Source of the DNA: an uncultured bacterium
GTDB lineage: Bacteria > Bacillota > Clostridia > Oscillospirales > Oscillospiraceae
Direction of reading: 5' to 3'
DNA length: 64,000 bases
Assembly: GCA_947643715.1 (NCBI GenBank)
Contig: CANRXB010000009.1
Coordinates: 1-64,000, forward strand
Position numbers and translations under genes: made by a program. Position 1 is the first letter of the stretch. Every line of letters starts with the position of its first letter. A model generated the notes under the pieces. It was not told where the DNA came from, did not search any database, and saw only the letters and a program-made list of their open reading frames with translations. Positions 7,299-16,685 of this stretch are shown here, piece after piece.

Positions 7299-8741
7299 AT
7301 GGCACAGGACAAAAGCAAGCAGGTCAGCCAGATCACCGATATGGAGGCCGACTTCGCCCAGTGGTTCACCGACGTGTGTACCAAGGCGGAGCTCATCGAC
7401 TATTCGTCTTTGAAGGGGATGTTCATCCTGCGGCCCTACGGCTACGCCATTTGGGAGAACTTCCAGCGTATCCTGGACGGGAAGTTCAAAGATACGGGCC
7501 ACGAGAACGTTTATCTGCCCATGCTCATCCCCGAGTCCCTGCTCCAGAAGGAGAAGGACCACGTGGAGGGGTTCGCTCCCGAATGCGCCTGGGTGACCTA
7601 TGGCGGCAGCGAGGAGTTGGAGGAGCGGCTGTGCATCCGGCCCACCTCGGAGACCCTGTTCTGTGAGCACTACGCTCACATCGTCCAGTCCCATCGGGAC
7701 CTGCCCAAGCTGTACAACCAGTGGTGCTCCGTGCTGCGCTGGGAGAAGACCAGCCGGCCCTTCCTGCGCCACCGGGAGTTCCTCTGGCAGGAGGGACACA
7801 CCATGCACGCCACCGCCAAGGAGGCCGTAGCGGAGACCGAGCAGATGCTGGACATCTATGCCGACTTCTGTGAGAGCTACTTGGCCATGCCGGTGGTGAA
7901 GGGGAGAAAAACGGAGAAGGAAAAGTTCTCCGGCGCGGAGGCCACCTATGCCGTCGAGTGCATGATGCATGACAAGAAGGCCCTCCAGGCGGGCACCTCC
8001 CACTATTTCGGGGACGGCTTCACCAAGGCGTTCGGCATCACTTTCGCGGGCAAGGACAACCAGCTCCATCATCCGTTCCAGACGTCTTGGGGCGTGTCCA
8101 CCCGGCTGATCGGCGGGGTCATCATGACCCACGGCGACAACAACGGACTGGTGCTGCCCCCCAAGATCGCTCCCATCCAGGTCATCGTCATCCCCGTGGC
8201 CCAGCACAAGCAGGGCGTCATCGAGGCCAACCAGGCCGTGATGGACCGGCTGAAGAAGGCGGGCGTCCGGGTGAAGATGGACGACAGCGACAACTCCCCC
8301 GGCTGGAAGTTCGCCGAGTACGAGATGAAGGGCGTTCCCCTGCGCCTGGAGCTGGGTCCCAAGGACATAGAGAAGGGCCAGTGCGTGCTGGTGCGCCGGG
8401 ACAGCGGGGAGAAGTCCTTCGTCTCTCTGGACGGCCTGGAGGACACCGTGGCCAAGATGCTGGAGGACATCCACGCCGGGCTGTACGCCAGGGCCAAGAA
8501 GAACCTGGAGGACAACACTTATCCCTGCGCGACGCTGGAGGAGGTCAAGGAGAAGATGGCGTCCCAGGGCGGCTTCGCCAAGACCATGTGGTGCGGCGAT
8601 CTGGCGTGCGAGCTGCGCATGAAGGAGGAGGCCGGGGTCACCTCCCGGTGCATCCCCTTCCAGCAGGAGGAACTGGGGCAGGTGTGCGCCTGCTGCGGCA
8701 AGCCCGCCAAGCACATGGTGTACTGGGGCGTGGCATATTGA
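7299..8741 (+). CDS. proS: Prolyl-tRNA synthetase (short, archaeal/eukaryal type)
   Basis: A 480-residue class II synthetase that charges tRNA-Pro with proline. This is the short ProS form without the bacterial editing insertion; family members are about 475-500 residues. Visible motifs are RPYGYAIWE near residue 45, [12 protein letters not shown] (motif 2 approach, ATP/proline site), [21 protein letters not shown] (motif 2), and an anticodon-binding domain ([14 protein letters not shown]...) followed by the zinc-like C-terminal domain with CRHP-type Cys residues (MWCGDLAC...[18 protein letters not shown]). The start follows AAAAGGA. It is monocistronic, with a promoter and terminator of its own. 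Confidence 0.97.
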   Translation: MAQDKSKQVSQITDMEADFAQWFTDVCTKAELIDYSSLKGMFILRPYGYAIWENFQRILDGKFKDTGHENVYLPMLIPESLLQKEKDHVEGFAPECAWVTYGGSEELEERLCIRPTSETLFCEHYAHIVQSHRDLPKLYNQWCSVLRWEKTSRPFLRHREFLWQEGHTMHATAKEAVAETEQMLDIYADFCESYLAMPVVKGRKTEKEKFSGAEATYAVECMMHDKKALQAGTSHYFGDGFTKAFGITFAGKDNQLHHPFQTSWGVSTRLIGGVIMTHGDNNGLVLPPKIAPIQVIVIPVAQHKQGVIEANQAVMDRLKKAGVRVKMDDSDNSPGWKFAEYEMKGVPLRLELGPKDIEKGQCVLVRRDSGEKSFVSLDGLEDTVAKMLEDIHAGLYARAKKNLEDNTYPCATLEEVKEKMASQGGFAKTMWCGDLACELRMKEEAGVTSRCIPFQQEELGQVCACCGKPAKHMVYWGVAY

Positions 8742-8747
8742 ACGGGC

Positions 8748-8786
8748 ACGGTCCGTCCCGCTGGCACGGGGCGGACCGTTTTTTTC
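8748..8786 (+). terminator. Intrinsic terminator after proS
   Basis: ACGGTCCGTCCC pairs with GGGGCGGACCGT with one G-T pair, and the stem is followed by TTTTTTT. Confidence 0.9.
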
Positions 8787-8867
8787 GCCCGCTGTGCAGG
8801 TCGCACAACGGATCGAGGGCCGGACGGGCCAAAAACGTGAAAAAACTTTGAGGAATGGCCAAAAAAT

Positions 8868-8909
8868 CGCTTGACTTCCAGGGCACACCTGTTGTACAAT
8901 AGTCAAGCG
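8868..8909 (+). promoter_or_regulatory. Promoter of the ribosomal superoperon, bracketed by a perfect dyad
   Basis: TTGACT (8871-8876), an 18-base spacer and TACAAT (8895-8900) form the promoter. CGCTTGACT (8868-8876) and AGTCAAGCG (8901-8909) are exact inverted copies that enclose it. The dyad may be an operator or, less likely, coincidence. Confidence 0.75.
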
Positions 8910-9205
8910 CCTGTAAAGGGGCGCACTGCGATGATGTGGGAGATTGCTCGCCAGGCGAGGTAACTTCCGCGGAGTATGTCCGCAAGATCGGGCGGCTGAG
9001 AGATCCCTGCTGCGGCGTATATCGCCTCGGGTGGGTAGCACCGGCCAGCTTTGTGCCGGTTTTATTCATGCCGGGGAGTGATACGCACGGAAACGTGGAC
9101 GGAAGATCGCTCACCGTACGAAGCAGCGCCAGGGCCGTCGCGGACGGCGGGCGCGACAGGACGCAGTCCCATGAACGTCACTTCGTATGTCAAGGAGGAA
9201 CAACA
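8907..9205 (+). ncRNA. Structured 5' leader of the rpsJ operon with an attenuator-like hairpin
   Basis: About 300 untranslated bases precede rpsJ. In order they hold GCGCC/GGCGC (8907-8924), CTCG/CGAG around 8948-8960, GCGGA-GTATG-TCCGC near 8971-8985, GGCG-TATAT-CGCC near 9015-9027, a GGTG-GGTAG-CACC hairpin (about 9031-9043), and the overlapping ACCGGC...GCCGGT stem with TTTTATT (about 9041-9068), which resembles an intrinsic terminator. The last two share bases and are mutually exclusive, as in an attenuator. The 135 bases after that show no clear signal until AAGGAGG before rpsJ. The likely role is feedback on ribosomal protein synthesis (L4-type control is known for S10 operons). The class is not identified. 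Confidence 0.55.
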
Positions 9206-9520
9206 ATGGCAGCTCAGAAAGAAATGATCCGCATCCGGTTGAAGGCGTATGACCATCAGCTCATCGATCAGGCGGCTGAGAAGATCGTGGACACCGCCAA
9301 GCGCAGCGGCGCCGCCGTCTCCGGCCCCATCCCCCTGCCCACCAGGCGGGAGGTCGTCACCATCCTGCGCTCTCCCCACGTGAACAAGGACTCCCGGGAG
9401 CAGTTCGAGCGCCGCACCCACAAGCGGCTGATCGACGTGGTGAAGCCCTCGCCCAAGACCGTGGAGGCCCTGATGAGCCTGGAACTGCCCGCCGGCGTGG
9501 AGATCGAGATCAAGCTCTGA
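9206..9520 (+). CDS. rpsJ: Ribosomal protein S10 (uS10)
   Basis: A 104-residue small-subunit protein of the 30S head that doubles as the NusE antitermination factor. Recognised from [23 protein letters not shown] and the C-terminal VEIEIKL. The ATG at 9206 follows CAAGGAGGAACAACA; the frame stays open upstream into the leader, but that part has no S10 similarity. First gene of the superoperon. A 151-base spacer separates it from rplC, longer than other gaps in this part of the operon. Confidence 0.98.
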   Translation: MAAQKEMIRIRLKAYDHQLIDQAAEKIVDTAKRSGAAVSGPIPLPTRREVVTILRSPHVNKDSREQFERRTHKRLIDVVKPSPKTVEALMSLELPAGVEIEIKL

Positions 9521-9671
9521 GCATCCGTGCCCGCCGCGTGCGGCGCACACATCCATCTTTGCAGTACCGCAGCCCGTCGCCTCACCGAGACGGGCGGGTC
9601 AAGTTGGGGGACCAATGGGAGCCCGATGCCCAAGTCCTTCAACCAATAACCTTGAACAAGGAGGAATACAC
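9521..9671 (+). promoter_or_regulatory. 151-base rpsJ-rplC spacer with a GCCCGTC/GACGGGC hairpin
   Basis: The only visible structure is a 7-bp stem near 9572-9596 with no T-tract, plus AAGGAGG before rplC. Other spacers in the cluster are mostly 0-20 bases, so this gap may carry a processing or regulatory site. No family recognised. Confidence 0.3.
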
Positions 9672-10397
9672 ATGGAAAAGGCCATTATCGGCAAGAAGGT
9701 GGGCATGACCCAGATCTTCGACGAAGCCGGAAAGGTCATCCCGGTCACCGTCATCCAGGCGGGCCCCTGCACCGTGGTGCAGAAGAAGACCGAGGAGAAG
9801 GACGGCTACACCGCCGTCCAACTGGGATTCGAAGAGGTCCCGGAGCGCAAGCTGTCCAAGCCCGAGGCGGGCCACAGCAAGAAGTCCGGCAAGCTCCTGC
9901 GGGTGCTCAAGGAGTTCAAGCTGGACGGCGCTGACGGCCTGAACGTGGGCGACCAGCTCACCGCCACCGTGTTCGCCCCCGGCGACCGGGTGGACATCAC
10001 CGGCATCAGCAAGGGCCACGGCTACCAGGGCGCGATCAAGCGCTGCGGCGGCCACGTGCAGAAGAACAGCCACGGCGGCGGCCCCGTCCACCGCCATTCC
10101 GGCTCCATGGGCTCCAGCACCGACCCCTCCCGCATCTTCAAGGGGCACAACGGCGCGGGCCAGATGGGCAACGAGCAGGTCACCGTCATGAACCTGGACG
10201 TGGTCCAGGTGGACGAGGAGCTGGGCGTCATCGCCGTGCGCGGCGCGGTGCCCGGGCCCCGGGGCGGCGTGGTCGCCGTGCGCTCCAGCGCCAAGAAGCT
10301 GGCCGAGAAGCACACCGCCGAGGCCGCCGGGCGCGTCAATCCCCAGAAGCAGTCCGCCCGTGTCAACCCGCAGAAGGCCTCTGCGCGTAACAAGTGA
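9672..10397 (+). CDS. rplC: Ribosomal protein L3 (uL3)
   Basis: A 241-residue 50S protein close to the peptidyl transferase centre. Opens [18 protein letters not shown]. The signature [13 protein letters not shown]...[15 protein letters not shown] and the conserved loop [13 protein letters not shown] are present. The start at 9672 follows AAGGAGGAATACAC. About 35 residues longer than E. coli L3, mostly a basic C-terminal tail with two RVNPQK repeats that may reach over the ribosome surface. Confidence 0.98.
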   Translation: MEKAIIGKKVGMTQIFDEAGKVIPVTVIQAGPCTVVQKKTEEKDGYTAVQLGFEEVPERKLSKPEAGHSKKSGKLLRVLKEFKLDGADGLNVGDQLTATVFAPGDRVDITGISKGHGYQGAIKRCGGHVQKNSHGGGPVHRHSGSMGSSTDPSRIFKGHNGAGQMGNEQVTVMNLDVVQVDEELGVIAVRGAVPGPRGGVVAVRSSAKKLAEKHTAEAAGRVNPQKQSARVNPQKASARNK

Positions 10398-10415
10398 GAA
10401 AGGAGAGAATGACAA

Positions 10416-11030
10416 ATGCCTAAAGCGAACCTTTATGATATGGCCGGTAAGCAGATCGGCGAGGTCGAGCTCTCCGAGGCCGTCTTCGGCATCGAGCCCA
10501 ACCAGTACGTGGTCCACGACGTGGTCAAGAACCACCTGGCCAACTGCCGCCAGGGCACCCAGAGCAGCCTGACCCGGGCCGAGGTGTCCGGCGGCGGCAA
10601 GAAGCCCTGGCGCCAGAAGGGCACCGGCCGGGCCCGCCAGGGCTCCACCCGGGCCCCCCAGTGGACCCACGGCGGCATCGTGTTCGCCCCCAAGCCCCGC
10701 ACCTACCGCTACACCCTGAACAAGAAGGTGCGCCGCCTGGCCCTGAAGTCCGTCCTGTCCGCCAAGGCCGGCGCCGGCAACGTGCTGGTGGTGGATAAAC
10801 TGGGCATGGAAGAGATCAAGACCAAGACCTTCCAGGGCTTCCTGGACGCGGTCGGGTCCAAGAAGGCCGTCGTGGTCACCGCTTGCCCCAACGTGGTCAA
10901 GTCCGCCCGGAACATCCCCGGCGTGGTGACCAGCCCTGCCGAGCTCATCAACGTCTATGACATCGTCAACGCGAACCAGATCATCATCGATCGGGCCGCG
11001 CTGGCCACCATCGAGGAGGTGTTCGCCTGA
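10416..11030 (+). CDS. rplD: Ribosomal protein L4 (uL4)
   Basis: A 204-residue 50S protein lining the exit tunnel; in several bacteria it represses its own S10 operon. The tunnel loop is seen as [29 protein letters not shown] (split here: [15 protein letters not shown], then [10 protein letters not shown]). It overlaps the next gene by one base (TGATG), so translation is coupled. Confidence 0.98.
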   Translation: MPKANLYDMAGKQIGEVELSEAVFGIEPNQYVVHDVVKNHLANCRQGTQSSLTRAEVSGGGKKPWRQKGTGRARQGSTRAPQWTHGGIVFAPKPRTYRYTLNKKVRRLALKSVLSAKAGAGNVLVVDKLGMEEIKTKTFQGFLDAVGSKKAVVVTACPNVVKSARNIPGVVTSPAELINVYDIVNANQIIIDRAALATIEEVFA

Positions 11031-11326
11031 TGAAGACCGCGTACGATATCATCAAGCGCCCCATCATCACCGAGCAGTCCATGGCCGCCGCTACCGAGAA
11101 GAAGTACACCTTCGAGGTGGCCAAGGACGCCAACAAGATCGAGATCGCCAAGGCTTGCGAGGAGATCTTCGGCGTGAAGGTGGCCAAGGTCAACACCCTG
11201 AACATGCAGGGCAAGGTCAAGCGCATGGGCCGCTATCCCGAGGGGCGCCGCCCCGACTGGAAGAAGGCGATGGTCACCCTGACCGACGATTCCAAGTCCA
11301 TCGAGTTCTTCGAAGGCATGGTGTAA
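11030..11326 (+). CDS. rplW: Ribosomal protein L23 (uL23)
   Basis: A 98-residue protein at the tunnel exit, the docking site for trigger factor and SRP. Recognised from [13 protein letters not shown] and the [15 protein letters not shown] strand. The start overlaps the rplD stop by one base. Confidence 0.98.
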   Translation: MKTAYDIIKRPIITEQSMAAATEKKYTFEVAKDANKIEIAKACEEIFGVKVAKVNTLNMQGKVKRMGRYPEGRRPDWKKAMVTLTDDSKSIEFFEGMV

Positions 11327-11341
11327 GGAGGAGATTAGAGA

Positions 11342-12175
11342 ATGGCTATCAAGACTTATAAGCCCACGACGCCCTCCCGCCGCCACATGACCGTGTCCGC
11401 CTTCGAGGGCATCGACAAGAAGGCCAAACCGGAGCGTTCGCTGCTGGAGAGCCTGAAGAAGCACGCCGGCCGCAACAGCTATGGCCGCATCACCGTGCGC
11501 CACCGCGGCGGCGGCAACAAGAAGAAATACCGCATCATCGACTTCAAGCGGGACAAGGCGGGCAAGGCCACCGTCATCAACCTGCAGTACGATCCCAACC
11601 GCTCCGCCAACATCGCTCTGATCGAGTATGAGGACGGCGAGCGCCGCTATATCCTGGCTCCCGTGGGGCTGAAGGCCGGCCACGCCATCATGACCGGCTC
11701 CGGCGCGGACATCCTGCCCGGCAACGCCCTGCCCATCGCGGAGATCCCCGTGGGCGAGACCATCCACTGCATTGAGCTCTACCCCGGCAAGGGCGCCCAG
11801 CTGGTGCGCTCCGCCGGCACCGCCGCCCAGCTCATGGCCAAGGAGAACGGCATGGCCCAGGTCCGCCTGCCCTCCGGCGAGGTCCGGCTGGTGCGGGAGA
11901 ACTGCCTGGCCACCATCGGCCAGGTGGGCAATACCGATTGGGCCAACATCCACATCGGTAAGGCCGGCCGCAAGCGCCACATGGGTTGGCGTCCCACCGT
12001 GCGCGGTTCCGTCATGAACCCCAACGACCACCCCCACGGCGGCGGCGAGGGCAAGAGCCCTGTGGGCCGTCCCGGCCCTGTCACCCCCTGGGGCAAGCCC
12101 GCCCTGGGTTACAAGACCCGGAAGAAGAAGAACCGCACCGACAAGTTCATCGTCCGGCGCCGCAACGGCAAGTAA
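11342..12175 (+). CDS. rplB: Ribosomal protein L2 (uL2)
   Basis: A 277-residue protein of the peptidyl-transferase region that bridges the subunits. Conserved [14 protein letters not shown] start, [17 protein letters not shown], the catalytic-site region [21 protein letters not shown] with its essential His, and a basic C-terminus. AAGGAGG lies 10 bases upstream of the ATG. Confidence 0.98.
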   Translation: MAIKTYKPTTPSRRHMTVSAFEGIDKKAKPERSLLESLKKHAGRNSYGRITVRHRGGGNKKKYRIIDFKRDKAGKATVINLQYDPNRSANIALIEYEDGERRYILAPVGLKAGHAIMTGSGADILPGNALPIAEIPVGETIHCIELYPGKGAQLVRSAGTAAQLMAKENGMAQVRLPSGEVRLVRENCLATIGQVGNTDWANIHIGKAGRKRHMGWRPTVRGSVMNPNDHPHGGGEGKSPVGRPGPVTPWGKPALGYKTRKKKNRTDKFIVRRRNGK

Positions 12176-12191
12176 GGAGGGAGTGTAACAA

Positions 12192-12464
12192 ATGAGCAGA
12201 AGCATCAAGAAGGGCCCGTTTTGCGCTCCCGAGCTGTTGAAGCGCGTGGACGAGCTGAACAAGAAGAACGAGAAGAAGGTCCTCAAGACCTGGAGCCGTG
12301 CCTCCACCATCTTCCCTTCCTTCGTGGGCCACACCATCGCCGTCCACGACGGCCGCAAGCATGTGCCCGTCTATGTCACCGAGGACATGGTGGGCCACAA
12401 GCTGGGCGAGTTCGCCCCCACCCGCACCTTCAAGGGCCACGCGGGCAGCAAGACCGGTAAGTAA
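12192..12464 (+). CDS. rpsS: Ribosomal protein S19 (uS19)
   Basis: A 90-residue 30S head protein. [41 protein letters not shown] and the [14 protein letters not shown] end are typical. AAGGAGGG precedes it. Confidence 0.98.
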   Translation: MSRSIKKGPFCAPELLKRVDELNKKNEKKVLKTWSRASTIFPSFVGHTIAVHDGRKHVPVYVTEDMVGHKLGEFAPTRTFKGHAGSKTGK

Positions 12465-12481
12465 GGGAGGAGGCAGGAGAA

Positions 12482-12814
12482 ATGGAAGCGAAAGCGACAC
12501 TGAGATACATCCGTATCTCCCCCCGCAAGGTGGGCATCCTGTGCGACCAGATCCGCGGCAAGAGCGTGAAAGACGCCACCGCCATCCTGGCCCTGATCCC
12601 CAAGGCCGCCTCCGAGCCGCTGTCCAAGCTGGTGAACAGCGCCGCGGCCAACGCTGAGAACAACCACGGCATGGATCCCGAGAAGCTCTATGTCGCCGAG
12701 ACCTACGCCGCCCCCGGCCCCATCATCAAGCGTTTCATGCCCCGGGCCAAGGGCCGCGCCTACGGTATCAAAAAGAGAACTTCCCATGTGACCGTCGTGG
12801 TCAAAGAGCGCTGA
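12482..12814 (+). CDS. rplV: Ribosomal protein L22 (uL22)
   Basis: A 110-residue exit-tunnel protein. Recognised from [13 protein letters not shown] and the hairpin [24 protein letters not shown], the part that lines the tunnel and is involved in macrolide resistance. GGGAGGAGG precedes the ATG. Confidence 0.98.
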   Translation: MEAKATLRYIRISPRKVGILCDQIRGKSVKDATAILALIPKAASEPLSKLVNSAAANAENNHGMDPEKLYVAETYAAPGPIIKRFMPRAKGRAYGIKKRTSHVTVVVKER

Positions 12815-12833
12815 AAAAGGAGGTCGAGAGCAA

Positions 12834-13691
12834 ATGGGACAGAAAGTGAATCCCCACGGCCTGCGCGTGGGCGTCATCAAGGATTGGGACTCCCGCTGGT
12901 ATGCCCGTGACGAGAAAGTGGGTGACCTCCTGGTCGAGGACTACAATCTCCGCCGCGACCTGAAGAAGCGGCTGTACTCCGCCGGCGTGCCCAAGATCGA
13001 GATCGAACGGGACAACGCCAAGGTGCGCATCTATGTGCACTGCGCCCGTCCCGGCGTGGTCATCGGCAAGGGCGGCGAGGAGATCGAGAAGCTCCGCCTG
13101 GAGCTGGAGAAGAAGCTGGGCAAGAGCGTGGCGCTGAACATCGTCGAGGTCAAGAACGTGGATACCAACGCCCAGCTGGTGGCGGAGAACATCGCCCAGC
13201 AGCTGGAGAAGCGCATCGCCTTCCGCCGGGCCATGAAGAACGCCATGGGCCGCGCCATGCGCATGGGCGCCCTGGGCATCAAGGTCCAGGTGTCCGGCCG
13301 CCTGAACGGCGCCGAGATCGCCCGCACCGAGCACTACCATGACGGCACCATCCCCCTGCAGACCCTCCGCGCCGACATTGAGTACGGCTTTGCCGAGGCC
13401 CACACCACCTACGGCCGCCTGGGCGTGAAGGTGTGGATCTACAAGGGCGAGGTGCTCACCCAGACCCTGCGCACCACCCCCCGCACCATCGACACCAAGA
13501 ACTACAAGGAGCGCGAGCAGCGGCCCCGCCGGGACCGCCGCGACGGCGACCGCAGGGGCGGCTTCAACCGCCAGGGCGGGGACCGGCGCCAGGGCGGCGG
13601 CTTCAACCGCCAGGGCGGCCCCCGTCCCAACGGCCCCCGGCCCGGGAACGGCCCGCGTCCCTCTGCTCCTAAGGAAGGAGGCGCCCAGTAA
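12834..13691 (+). CDS. rpsC: Ribosomal protein S3 (uS3) with a long Gly/Arg/Asn-rich tail
   Basis: A 285-residue 30S protein at the mRNA entry. The core is standard: [14 protein letters not shown], the KH-domain [11 protein letters not shown], and the C-terminal [14 protein letters not shown] ending near residue 208. About 75 more residues follow, rich in Arg, Gly, Asn and Gln with GGFNRQGG repeated twice and a PRPNGPRPG stretch. The B. subtilis protein is about 218 residues. The tail lies on the solvent side at the mRNA entry and could bind RNA (RGG-like). It overlaps rplP by one base. Confidence 0.97.
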   Translation: MGQKVNPHGLRVGVIKDWDSRWYARDEKVGDLLVEDYNLRRDLKKRLYSAGVPKIEIERDNAKVRIYVHCARPGVVIGKGGEEIEKLRLELEKKLGKSVALNIVEVKNVDTNAQLVAENIAQQLEKRIAFRRAMKNAMGRAMRMGALGIKVQVSGRLNGAEIARTEHYHDGTIPLQTLRADIEYGFAEAHTTYGRLGVKVWIYKGEVLTQTLRTTPRTIDTKNYKEREQRPRRDRRDGDRRGGFNRQGGDRRQGGGFNRQGGPRPNGPRPGNGPRPSAPKEGGAQ

Positions 13692-14116
13692 TGCTGCTGC
13701 CTAAAAGAGTGAAGTACCGCCGCGTCCACCGCGGCCGCATGACCGGCACCGCTACCCGCGGCAGCAAGGTCGCTTACGGCGAGTGGGGCCTCCAGGCCGC
13801 CGAGCCCGCCTGGATCACCGGTAACCAGATCGAGGCCGCCCGTGTGGCCATGACCCGCTACACCAAGCGCGGCGGCAAGGTCTGGATCAAGATCTTCCCC
13901 GACAAGCCCATCACCAAGAAGGCGCTGGGCACCCGTATGGGTTCCGGTAAAGGCGCTCCCGACTCCTGGGTGGCCGTGGTCAAGCCCGGTCGCGTGATGT
14001 TCGAGATCGCCGGCGTGTCCGAAGAGGTCGCCCGCGAGGCCCTGCGTCTGGCCGCCCACAAGCTGCCGATCAAGTGCAAGATCGTCAAGAAAGAGTCCGA
14101 GAATGGTGGTGAGTGA
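13691..14116 (+). CDS. rplP: Ribosomal protein L16 (uL16)
   Basis: A 141-residue 50S protein at the A-site tRNA elbow. [16 protein letters not shown] and [20 protein letters not shown] are the hallmark segments. The start overlaps the rpsC stop (TAATG). Confidence 0.98.
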   Translation: MLLPKRVKYRRVHRGRMTGTATRGSKVAYGEWGLQAAEPAWITGNQIEAARVAMTRYTKRGGKVWIKIFPDKPITKKALGTRMGSGKGAPDSWVAVVKPGRVMFEIAGVSEEVAREALRLAAHKLPIKCKIVKKESENGGE

Positions 14117-14118
14117 AG

Positions 14119-14310
14119 ATGAAGGCAAACGAAGTGCGTAAGATGAGCGCCGCCGAGCTGGACGCCAAGCTGGTGGAGCTGAAGAAGGACCTGTTCAACC
14201 TCCGTCTTCAGCACGCGACCAATCAGCTCGATAACCCCGTGCGCATCGCGGAGATCAAGAAAGACATCGCCCGCGTCAAGACCATCCTGCGTGAGCAGCA
14301 GGGCCGATAA
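14119..14310 (+). CDS. rpmC: Ribosomal protein L29 (uL29)
   Basis: A 63-residue helical hairpin protein by the tunnel exit. MKANEVRKMSAAELD and KKDLFNLRLQHATNQLDNP are typical. The ATG at 14119 gives the family's usual N-terminus; a GTG two codons earlier is a less likely start. It lies 2 bases past rplP. Confidence 0.97.
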   Translation: MKANEVRKMSAAELDAKLVELKKDLFNLRLQHATNQLDNPVRIAEIKKDIARVKTILREQQGR

Positions 14311-14322
14311 GGAGGACCAACC

Positions 14323-14586
14323 ATGAGTGAAGTGAGGACTGCTTCTCGTAAGACCAGAGTCGGCCTGGTGGTCTCGGACAAGATGGACAAGACCGTCGTG
14401 GTCGCCATCGCCGACCGCGTGGCCCATCCCCTGTATAAGAAGATCGTCAAGAGGACCTATAAGCTCAAGGCCCATGACGAGCAGAACGAGTGCGGCGTGG
14501 GCGACCGCGTGCGCGTGATGGAGACCCGTCCCCTGTCGAAAGACAAGCGCTGGCGCGTGGTCGAAGTCATCGAGAAGGCGAAATAA
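14323..14586 (+). CDS. rpsQ: Ribosomal protein S17 (uS17)
   Basis: An 87-residue primary 16S-binding protein with an OB fold: [53 protein letters not shown] precedes the ATG. Confidence 0.98.
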   Translation: MSEVRTASRKTRVGLVVSDKMDKTVVVAIADRVAHPLYKKIVKRTYKLKAHDEQNECGVGDRVRVMETRPLSKDKRWRVVEVIEKAK

Positions 14587-14600
14587 AAGGAGGTGCCAGT

Positions 14601-14969
14601 ATGATCCAAGAAGAGAGCTATCTGAAGGTGGCCGATAATACCGGCGCCAAAGAGATCAAGACCATCCGTGTGCTGGGCGGCTCCCGGCGCAAGTTCGGCA
14701 ACATCGGCGACGTCATCGTGGCCTCCGTGCGCAAGGCCGCTCCCGGCGGCCAGGTGAAGAAGGGCGAGGTGGTCAAGGCCGTCATCGTCCGCTCCGCCCG
14801 GGGCGTGCGCCGCGCCGACGGCAGCTATGTCCGCTTCGACGACAACGCCGCCGTCCTCATCCGCGAGGACAAGAACCCCCGGGGCACCCGCATCTTTGGC
14901 CCGGTGGCCCGCGAGCTGCGCGACAAGGATTACATGAAGATCCTGTCTCTGGCTCCCGAAGTGCTGTGA
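14601..14969 (+). CDS. rplN: Ribosomal protein L14 (uL14)
   Basis: A 122-residue subunit-interface protein. [19 protein letters not shown] start, [13 protein letters not shown] and [10 protein letters not shown]. The ATG at 14601 after AAAGGAGGTGCCAGT gives the canonical N-terminus; the frame is open further upstream without meaning. Confidence 0.98.
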   Translation: MIQEESYLKVADNTGAKEIKTIRVLGGSRRKFGNIGDVIVASVRKAAPGGQVKKGEVVKAVIVRSARGVRRADGSYVRFDDNAAVLIREDKNPRGTRIFGPVARELRDKDYMKILSLAPEVL

Positions 14970-14983
14970 GGGGGTAAAGAGGT

Positions 14984-15295
14984 ATGAGTATGAACGTGAA
15001 GAAGAACGACACTGTGGTCGTGCTGTCCGGCAGGGACAAGGGCAAGCAGGGCAAGGTGCTGTCTGTGGACCCCAAGGGCGGCAAGGTCATCGTGGAGAAG
15101 GTCAACGTGGCCTCCCGCCACCAGAAGCCCCGCCAGCAGGGCGAAGAAGGCGGCATCGTCCAGAAGGAGACCCCCATCTACGCCTGCAAGGTCATGACCG
15201 TATGCCCCAAGTGCAACAAGCCCACCCGCCCCGCCCACAAGGTGACGGACGGGAAGAAGGCCCGCGTGTGCAAGCACTGTGGCGCCGAGATCTGA
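14984..15295 (+). CDS. rplX: Ribosomal protein L24 (uL24)
   Basis: A 103-residue KOW-domain assembly initiator at the exit tunnel. NVKKNDTVVVLSGRDKGKQGKV is the KOW motif. The C-terminus carries CPKCNKPTRPAHK and CKHCG, a zinc-ribbon type seen in some Firmicutes L24. Either ATG 14984 or ATG 14990 could be used; GGGGG lies upstream of both. Confidence 0.97.
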   Translation: MSMNVKKNDTVVVLSGRDKGKQGKVLSVDPKGGKVIVEKVNVASRHQKPRQQGEEGGIVQKETPIYACKVMTVCPKCNKPTRPAHKVTDGKKARVCKHCGAEI

Positions 15296-15313
15296 AAGGA
15301 GGAGGAGTAACCA

Positions 15314-15865
15314 ATGGCCAACCCCAATCTGAAAGCGAAGTATAAAGCCGAAGTCGCTCCTGCTCTCATGCAGAAGTTCGGCTACAAGTCCGTGATGGAG
15401 ATCCCCCGCATCGAGAAGATCGTGGTCAACTGCGGCTGCGGCGAGGCCAAGGACAACGTGAAGGTACTGGACAGCGTAGTCAACGACCTGACCGCCATCA
15501 CCGGCCAGAAGCCCATCATCACCAAGACCAAGAAGCCCATCGCCAACTTCAAGATCCGCAAGGATATGCCCATCGGCGCCAAGGTCACCCTGCGCCAGGA
15601 CAAGATGTGGGAGTTCATGGACCGCCTGTTCAACGTGGCCCTGCCCCGCGTGCGCGACTTCCGGGGCATCAATCCCAACGCCTTCGACGGCCGCGGCAAC
15701 TACGCCCTGGGCCTGAAGGAGCAGCTCATCTTCCCTGAGATCGAGTATGACAAGATCGACAAGATCCGTGGTATGGACGTGGTCATCTGCACCACCGCCA
15801 AGACCGATGAGGAGGCCAAGGAGCTGCTCACGCTCCTGGGCGCCCCCTTCACCACTAACGGCTAA
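15314..15865 (+). CDS. rplE: Ribosomal protein L5 (uL5)
   Basis: A 183-residue 5S-rRNA binding protein of the central protuberance. [12 protein letters not shown] and [24 protein letters not shown] (read in two parts) are diagnostic. AAGGAGGAGGAG precedes the ATG. Confidence 0.98.
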   Translation: MANPNLKAKYKAEVAPALMQKFGYKSVMEIPRIEKIVVNCGCGEAKDNVKVLDSVVNDLTAITGQKPIITKTKKPIANFKIRKDMPIGAKVTLRQDKMWEFMDRLFNVALPRVRDFRGINPNAFDGRGNYALGLKEQLIFPEIEYDKIDKIRGMDVVICTTAKTDEEAKELLTLLGAPFTTNG

Positions 15866-15883
15866 GAGGGAGGAAGAACAGCT

Positions 15884-16069
15884 ATGGCGAAGAAATCCAT
15901 GATCCTGAAGCAGCAGGCTGAGCCCAAGTTCTCCAGCCGCCGCTACAACCGCTGCAAGATCTGCGGCCGCCCCCACGCCTACCTGCGCAACTACGGCATC
16001 TGCCGTATCTGCTTCCGGGAGCTCGCTTACAAGGGCGAGATCCCCGGCGTGAAGAAGGCGTCCTGGTGA
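15884..16069 (+). CDS. rpsZ: Ribosomal protein S14, zinc type
   Basis: A 61-residue S14 of the zinc-binding type with CKIC and CRIC pairs ([22 protein letters not shown], split across the two knuckles). Zinc-type S14 in the spc operon is typical of Firmicutes. A 200-base spacer with hairpins follows before rpsH, which is unusual for this cluster. Confidence 0.97.
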   Translation: MAKKSMILKQQAEPKFSSRRYNRCKICGRPHAYLRNYGICRICFRELAYKGEIPGVKKASW

Positions 16070-16269
16070 TCCCATGGTGACTCGTCCAAAGGCGGGAGTT
16101 TCACGGCTCCCGCCTATGGACCTGTTATATGGCACTCCGAGAGAGTGCCGCATTAAGAGTCCCCCAGCGAGGGAAAAGACGGACAACAGGTCGGGAGATG
16201 TCGCCTGGCTCCCGATACCTTTCCGCCTATACCGGCCCGCCCGGTAATCTTGATAGGAGGTAAGATCTC
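16070..16269 (+). promoter_or_regulatory. Hairpin-rich rpsZ-rpsH spacer
   Basis: The spacer contains a 9-bp stem (16090-16098 with 16107-16115, GGCGGGAG/CTCCCGCC) and a 7-bp stem (16131-16137 with 16143-16149, GGCACTC/GAGTGCC). Neither has a U-tract, so they are unlikely to be terminators. Possible S8 feedback site or RNase processing element; inference only. Confidence 0.45.
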
Positions 16270-16671
16270 ATGCAAATCACCGATCCCATTGCGGATATGC
16301 TCACCCGCATCCGCAACGCGAACAACGCCAAGCATGACACCGTGGACGTCCCTGCTTCCAACATGAAGAAGGCCATCGCCCAGATCCTGCTGGACGAAGG
16401 CTATATCAAGAACTTCCAGACCATCAACGATGGCACGCAGGGCGTGATCCGCATCACTCTGAAATATGTCCAGCCCGGTAAGGAGAAGGTCATCACCGGC
16501 CTGCGCCGGGTGTCCAAGCCCGGCCTGCGCGTCTATGCCGGCGCTGAGGAGCTGCCCCGGGTGCTGCGCGGCCTGGGCATCGCCATCGTTTCCACGTCCA
16601 AGGGCGTCATGACCGACAAGAAGGCCCGTGCGGCCCATGTCGGCGGCGAGGTCCTGGCATTCGTCTGGTAA
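16270..16671 (+). CDS. rpsH: Ribosomal protein S8 (uS8)
   Basis: A 133-residue 16S-binding protein and, in E. coli, the spc operon repressor. [16 protein letters not shown] at the start; the C-terminal [27 protein letters not shown] is typical. The ATG at 16270 follows TAGGAGG. Confidence 0.98.
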   Translation: MQITDPIADMLTRIRNANNAKHDTVDVPASNMKKAIAQILLDEGYIKNFQTINDGTQGVIRITLKYVQPGKEKVITGLRRVSKPGLRVYAGAEELPRVLRGLGIAIVSTSKGVMTDKKARAAHVGGEVLAFVW

Positions 16672-16685
16672 GGAGGGTCATAGGA

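Noticed and set aside
8990-9030. TPP riboswitch (CTGAGA-like motif) in the rpsJ leader
   Set aside because: GGCTGAGAGATCCC looks like the TPP core, but the second conserved arm (CCTGAT...GGGTAATGCCAGC) is missing.
9027-9066. T-box antiterminator
   Set aside because: GGGTGGGTAGCACCGG is only roughly like the T-box bulge; no clear specifier stem or AGTA element was found.
8927-9205. In-frame upstream extension of rpsJ
   Set aside because: The frame stays open to 8936 but has no similarity to S10 and overlaps the leader hairpins; AAGGAGG sets the start at 9206.
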